Source of the DNA: Sabulicella glaciei
GTDB taxonomy: Bacteria; Pseudomonadota; Alphaproteobacteria; Acetobacterales; Acetobacteraceae
Direction of reading: 5' to 3'
Length of the DNA: 64,000 bases
Assembly: GCF_026183895.1 (NCBI RefSeq)
Contig: NZ_JAPFQI010000002.1
Span: forward strand, 186,001 to 250,000
The position numbers were made by a program, and so were the translations under genes. Shown piece after piece: positions 61,745 through 64,000 of this stretch (position 1 is the first letter of the stretch; each line of letters opens with the position of its first letter). The notes beneath the pieces are model-generated. The model made no database searches, was not told the origin of the DNA, and saw only the letters and a program-made list of their open reading frames with translations.

Positions 61745-62218
61745 TCAGCCGCCCCGCGCCGCCCGCTCCAGCGTGGCGATGTCCAGCTTGACCATGCCGA
61801 GCATCGCCTCCGTCACGCGCCGCGCCTTCGCCGTGTCCGGGCCGCGCAGCCATTCATCGAGGCGGCGCGGCGCGACCTGCCAGCACAGCCCCCACCGGTC
61901 GCGCAGCCAGCCGCATTGCTCCGCCGTGCCGCCTTCCAGCAGCGCCTCCCAGATCCGGTCGATCTCCGCCTGGCTGTCGCATTCCACCATGACGGAGAAG
62001 CTGTGGTTGAACGGGTCGAGCGGCCCGGCCTCCACCGCCCGGTAGCGCTGGTCGCCGAGGGTGAAGGCGGCGATCCGCACGCTACCCGCCGGCCCGCTGG
62101 GCGTCTCCGCCGGAAGCGGCGCGATCCATTCAAGCGCGGAGCCGGGGATGAGCGCGGTGTAGAAGCGCAGCGCCGCCTCCATGTCCCGCGCGAACCAGAG
62201 ATGCTGGGCGACCTGCAT
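61745..62218 (-). CDS. VOC family / PhnB-like protein
   Basis: This 157-residue protein begins MQVAQHLWFARDMEAALRFYTALIPGSA and carries NHSFSVMVECDSQAEIDRIWEALLEGG and WLRDRWGLCWQVAPRRLDEWL, all typical of PhnB-like 3-demethylubiquinone-methyltransferase-related VOC proteins. Such proteins are mostly uncharacterised. The start at 62218 overlaps the stop of the upstream VOC gene (ATGA), so the two VOC genes are coupled. Confidence 0.87.
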   Translation of the reverse strand: MQVAQHLWFARDMEAALRFYTALIPGSALEWIAPLPAETPSGPAGSVRIAAFTLGDQRYRAVEAGPLDPFNHSFSVMVECDSQAEIDRIWEALLEGGTAEQCGWLRDRWGLCWQVAPRRLDEWLRGPDTAKARRVTEAMLGMVKLDIATLERAARGG

Positions 62219-62988
62219 CACGACGCCGCCCGCGGCCCGACGGCGCCGAAGATCGCACCCTGCGGGTCGCTGGCCACGACGATGAACACGTTGCCCGGCA
62301 CTTCCGCCGGACCGTAATGGATGGTGCCGCCCGCCTCCGTGATGGCCGCCGCGGCCGCGTCGATGCCGGGGACGCCGAAATAGAAGGTCCAGGCCGGGGG
62401 CGGGCCGTTCGGGATGGCGCGCATCACCGCCCCCATCGCCGCGCCGCCGTGCAGCAGGAAGCGGTACTCGCCCAGCTCGCCCATCGGCATGGCGTCGCCC
62501 GGCTGCCAGCCGAAATGGCGGCCGTGGAAGGCGAGGGCCGCCGCGGGGTCGGTCGTCGCCAGCTCGTTCCAATGGCAATGGCCGGCGTGGTTCGGCGCGA
62601 AGGCGTGGCTCGTGCCGTCATCGGCGCCGCGCATGATGGCAAGGAGGACGCCCTGCGGGTCCGTCAGCACGGCGAAGCGGCCGACGCCCGGGATGTCGGT
62701 GGGCGGCACGCGCTGCGCCCCGCCATCGGCCAGGATGGCTTCGGCCGCTGCGTCCACGTCGTCCACCGCGACATAGCCCATCCAGCTTGGCTGCATCGGC
62801 GCGCCGGGCGGGGGCGCCATCATCCCGGCGACATCCCCGGCCTCCGTGCCGAGGAGGTGGTAATCCACCCCCGGCATCGTCGCCTTGCGCGCCCCCCAGC
62901 CCAGCACGGCGCCATAGAAGCGCGAAGCCGCCTCAGGGTCGGGGGTCATGAGCTCGTACCAAAGGAAGTCGGCACGCCGGTTGGCCAT
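62218..62988 (-). CDS. two-domain VOC (glyoxalase-type) protein
   Basis: The protein has 256 residues with two VOC halves, 1-125 and 130-256. The first reads DFLWYELMTPDPEAASRFYGAVLGW, and the second CHWNELATTDPAAALAFHGRHFGW. Both halves end in strand segments such as FAVLTDPQGVLLAIMRG and FIVVASDPQGAIFGAVG. The family includes glyoxalases, dioxygenases and hydroxylases using a divalent metal, and this type is usually annotated as a CFP-30-like or glyoxalase protein. Substrate unknown. Followed by a coupled PhnB-like gene. Confidence 0.87.
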   Translation of the reverse strand: MANRRADFLWYELMTPDPEAASRFYGAVLGWGARKATMPGVDYHLLGTEAGDVAGMMAPPPGAPMQPSWMGYVAVDDVDAAAEAILADGGAQRVPPTDIPGVGRFAVLTDPQGVLLAIMRGADDGTSHAFAPNHAGHCHWNELATTDPAAALAFHGRHFGWQPGDAMPMGELGEYRFLLHGGAAMGAVMRAIPNGPPPAWTFYFGVPGIDAAAAAITEAGGTIHYGPAEVPGNVFIVVASDPQGAIFGAVGPRAAS

Positions 62989-63001
62989 GTCCCGCTCCCC
63001 C

Positions 63002-63355
63002 TCAGACGTCCAGGATCGGCGCGAAGCCGCCGAAGATCATGCGCTTGCCATCGAAGGGCATGGTGCCGGACATCGCCTGCATGCGCGGATCCGCCATCAT
63101 GCGCTGGTTCGCAGCGTCTCGGATTTCCTTGGATGGGTATTCGATCCAGGCGAAGACCACGACCTCATCCGCCGTTGCCTGCACGGCGCGCCGGAAATCA
63201 GTCAGCTTGCCGTCGGGCACGTCGTCCTCCCAGCATTCAACCAGGCGGGTGGCGCCGAATTCCCGGAACAGCGGCGCGGCCTCGGCCGCATGCTGGCGGT
63301 AGGCTTCCTTGTTCGCGGCGGGCACGGCCACCACGAAGCCATCCACATAACCCAT
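63002..63355 (-). CDS. DUF1428 family protein
   Basis: This encodes 117 residues starting MGYVDGFVVAVPAANKEAYRQHAA, the family's typical opening. It continues with ECWEDDVPDGKLTDFRRAVQA, VVFAWIEYPSKEIRDAANQRMMADPR and ends MPFDGKRMIFGGFAPIL. DUF1428 has a ferredoxin-like fold similar to ABM monooxygenases; function unknown. The ATG at 63355 is chosen over one 31 codons upstream because the family begins there. It is divergent from MarR at 63461, and likely its target. Confidence 0.9.
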   Translation of the reverse strand: MGYVDGFVVAVPAANKEAYRQHAAEAAPLFREFGATRLVECWEDDVPDGKLTDFRRAVQATADEVVVFAWIEYPSKEIRDAANQRMMADPRMQAMSGTMPFDGKRMIFGGFAPILDV

Positions 63356-63437
63356 TTTGTCGTTTTCCCCTCTGCGTGCCGGTCGATGCCGGACGTTCTC
63401 TTCAGCGCCAGCCACGCGCTCGTCGCTGGACATTTTT

Positions 63438-63449
63438 GTTGATATCAAC
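63438..63449. promoter_or_regulatory. perfect palindrome, probable MarR operator
   Basis: GTTGATATCAAC is a perfect 12-base palindrome, located 11 bases before the MarR gene ATG and 82 bases from the DUF1428 start. It resembles MarR-type operators built on TTGATATCAA. It lies in the AT-rich intergenic patch TATATGG-TTTTTGTT, likely holding the divergent promoters. Confidence 0.7.
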
Positions 63450-63460
63450 GTATATGGGCC

Positions 63461-63937
63461 ATGTCAACGGAGAATTCGCTTTTTGTTCCATTCGAAACGA
63501 CGCTGGAGGTGCGGGATGCCTGCCTGTGCCTGCATGTCCAGCGCGCCGCGCGGGCCCTGGCGCGCCGCTTCGACGAGGCCTTGCGCCCGGTCGGGCTGAC
63601 CAACGGCCAGTTCTCCCTTCTGATGTCGCTGAACCGGCCCAGCCCGGTCCCGATGGGCCCGGTGGCGCGGTTGCTGGCCATGGACCGGACGACGCTGACT
63701 GCCGCGCTGAAGCCGCTGGAGCGGCAGGGGCTGGTCCTGGTCGGCCCCAACCCGGCGGATCGGCGTGGGCGGCTGCTCAGCCTGACGGAGAAGGGCCGGG
63801 GCGTGCTGGCCCGGGCCGTGCCGATCTGGCGCGCCGTGCATGGGGAGATCGAGGCGGGGCTGGTGGAGCCAGGACCGGATGCGCTGCGCGCAGGCCTCGT
63901 GGCGCTGTCGCGAGGGGACGAAGCGCCGGGCGCGTGA
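63461..63937 (+). CDS. MarR-family transcriptional regulator
   Basis: The protein has 158 residues. The winged helix-turn-helix is seen as VGLTNGQFSLLMSLNRPSPVPMGPVARLLAMDRTTLTAALKPLERQGLV and the wing NPADRRGRLLSLTEKG. Flanking helices (VRDACLCLHVQRAARALARRFDEAL) make the dimer, with a Cys-containing CLCLH that could sense oxidants. Sits divergent from DUF1428 next to a perfect palindrome, so it probably represses itself and the DUF1428 gene. The 63 bases after it to the window edge hold no supported gene. Confidence 0.92.
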   Translation: MSTENSLFVPFETTLEVRDACLCLHVQRAARALARRFDEALRPVGLTNGQFSLLMSLNRPSPVPMGPVARLLAMDRTTLTAALKPLERQGLVLVGPNPADRRGRLLSLTEKGRGVLARAVPIWRAVHGEIEAGLVEPGPDALRAGLVALSRGDEAPGA

Positions 63938-64000
63938 CGGCCTTTCCCGCCGAACGCCCTGCTCGCCGAGCGCGCTGCCCCCAGCAAATCCTACCGTCCC

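Noticed and set aside
1-64000. tRNA, rRNA, insertion sequence or prophage genes
   Set aside because: No TTCGA-type T-loop with acceptor pairing, transposase motifs or phage structural genes were seen on either strand.

Overview
The window is high-GC DNA from an alphaproteobacterium, most likely an acetic-acid-bacterium relative of the Roseomonas/Acetobacteraceae type. This placement is an inference from gene content and order: ffs-dnaX-ybaB-recR; rpoZ-rsh-acpS-lepB-rnc-era-recO; hslVU; a YejABEF-type importer; a TTT-family solute receptor; an NDUFAF5-like methyltransferase near comF and grxC; and very GC-rich codon use. It is mainly chromosomal housekeeping sequence, densely packed with many 1-4 nt stop/start overlaps. 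I see no tRNA, rRNA, CRISPR array, insertion sequence or prophage, and no gene-free stretch longer than 300 bases (the longest, 3385-3663, is 279 bases).

Layout. 1-9.6 kb: a truncated NRDE/TANGO2 protein, a Pro/Tyr-rich secreted peptide, purB, two TerC-family membrane proteins with a lipoprotein, a broken radC, map, an NDUFAF5-like methyltransferase, and a cysteine-dioxygenase-like cupin translationally coupled to a four-domain rhodanese. 9.6-18.7 kb: comF (with an out-of-frame patch over its PRPP loop), grxC, a CIRCE-like inverted repeat, a DUF1178 gene, two exported flavoproteins facing each other, then recR-ybaB-dnaX-ffs read leftward, a 43-residue membrane peptide missed by size cut-offs, nudC and a lipoprotein. 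18.7-30.5 kb: two DUF2382 stress proteins, pheA, a membrane-anchored cytochrome c, a HisN-like phosphatase with a probable CTG start, a complete yejABEF-like operon carrying an embedded DUF3891 gene, and a GhrA-like reductase. 30.5-45.7 kb: a MarR regulator, an M17 aminopeptidase, hslVU with a clear terminator, a TTT receptor, maeB, mutS, glnD, murJ and trpS. 45.7-47.7 kb: a cluster of three secreted Gly/Ser/Thr-rich low-complexity proteins, the least explained part of the window. 47.8-64 kb: uvsE, rpoZ-rsh-acpS-lepB-rnc-era-recO-parC, a secreted protein, an AI-2E-type permease fused to an extra C-terminal domain, a DenD-like dehydrogenase, a flavodoxin-like protein, two VOC proteins, and a DUF1428 gene divergent from a MarR regulator with a perfect palindrome between them.

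How the genes work together. The clearest functional groups are replication/recombination (dnaX, recR, ybaB, mutS, recO, parC, uvsE), RNA and protein maturation (ffs, lepB, rnc, era, map, hslVU), stress and nitrogen signalling (rsh, rpoZ, glnD, DUF2382 pair), cysteine sulfur oxidation (cupin plus rhodanese) and peptide import (yej). The most useful oddities are the low-complexity secreted cluster, the lesions in radC and comF, the CIRCE-like element in an unexpected place, DUF3891 inside the importer operon, and the fused AI-2E permease. All functional calls come from reading motifs by eye; no database search was run.
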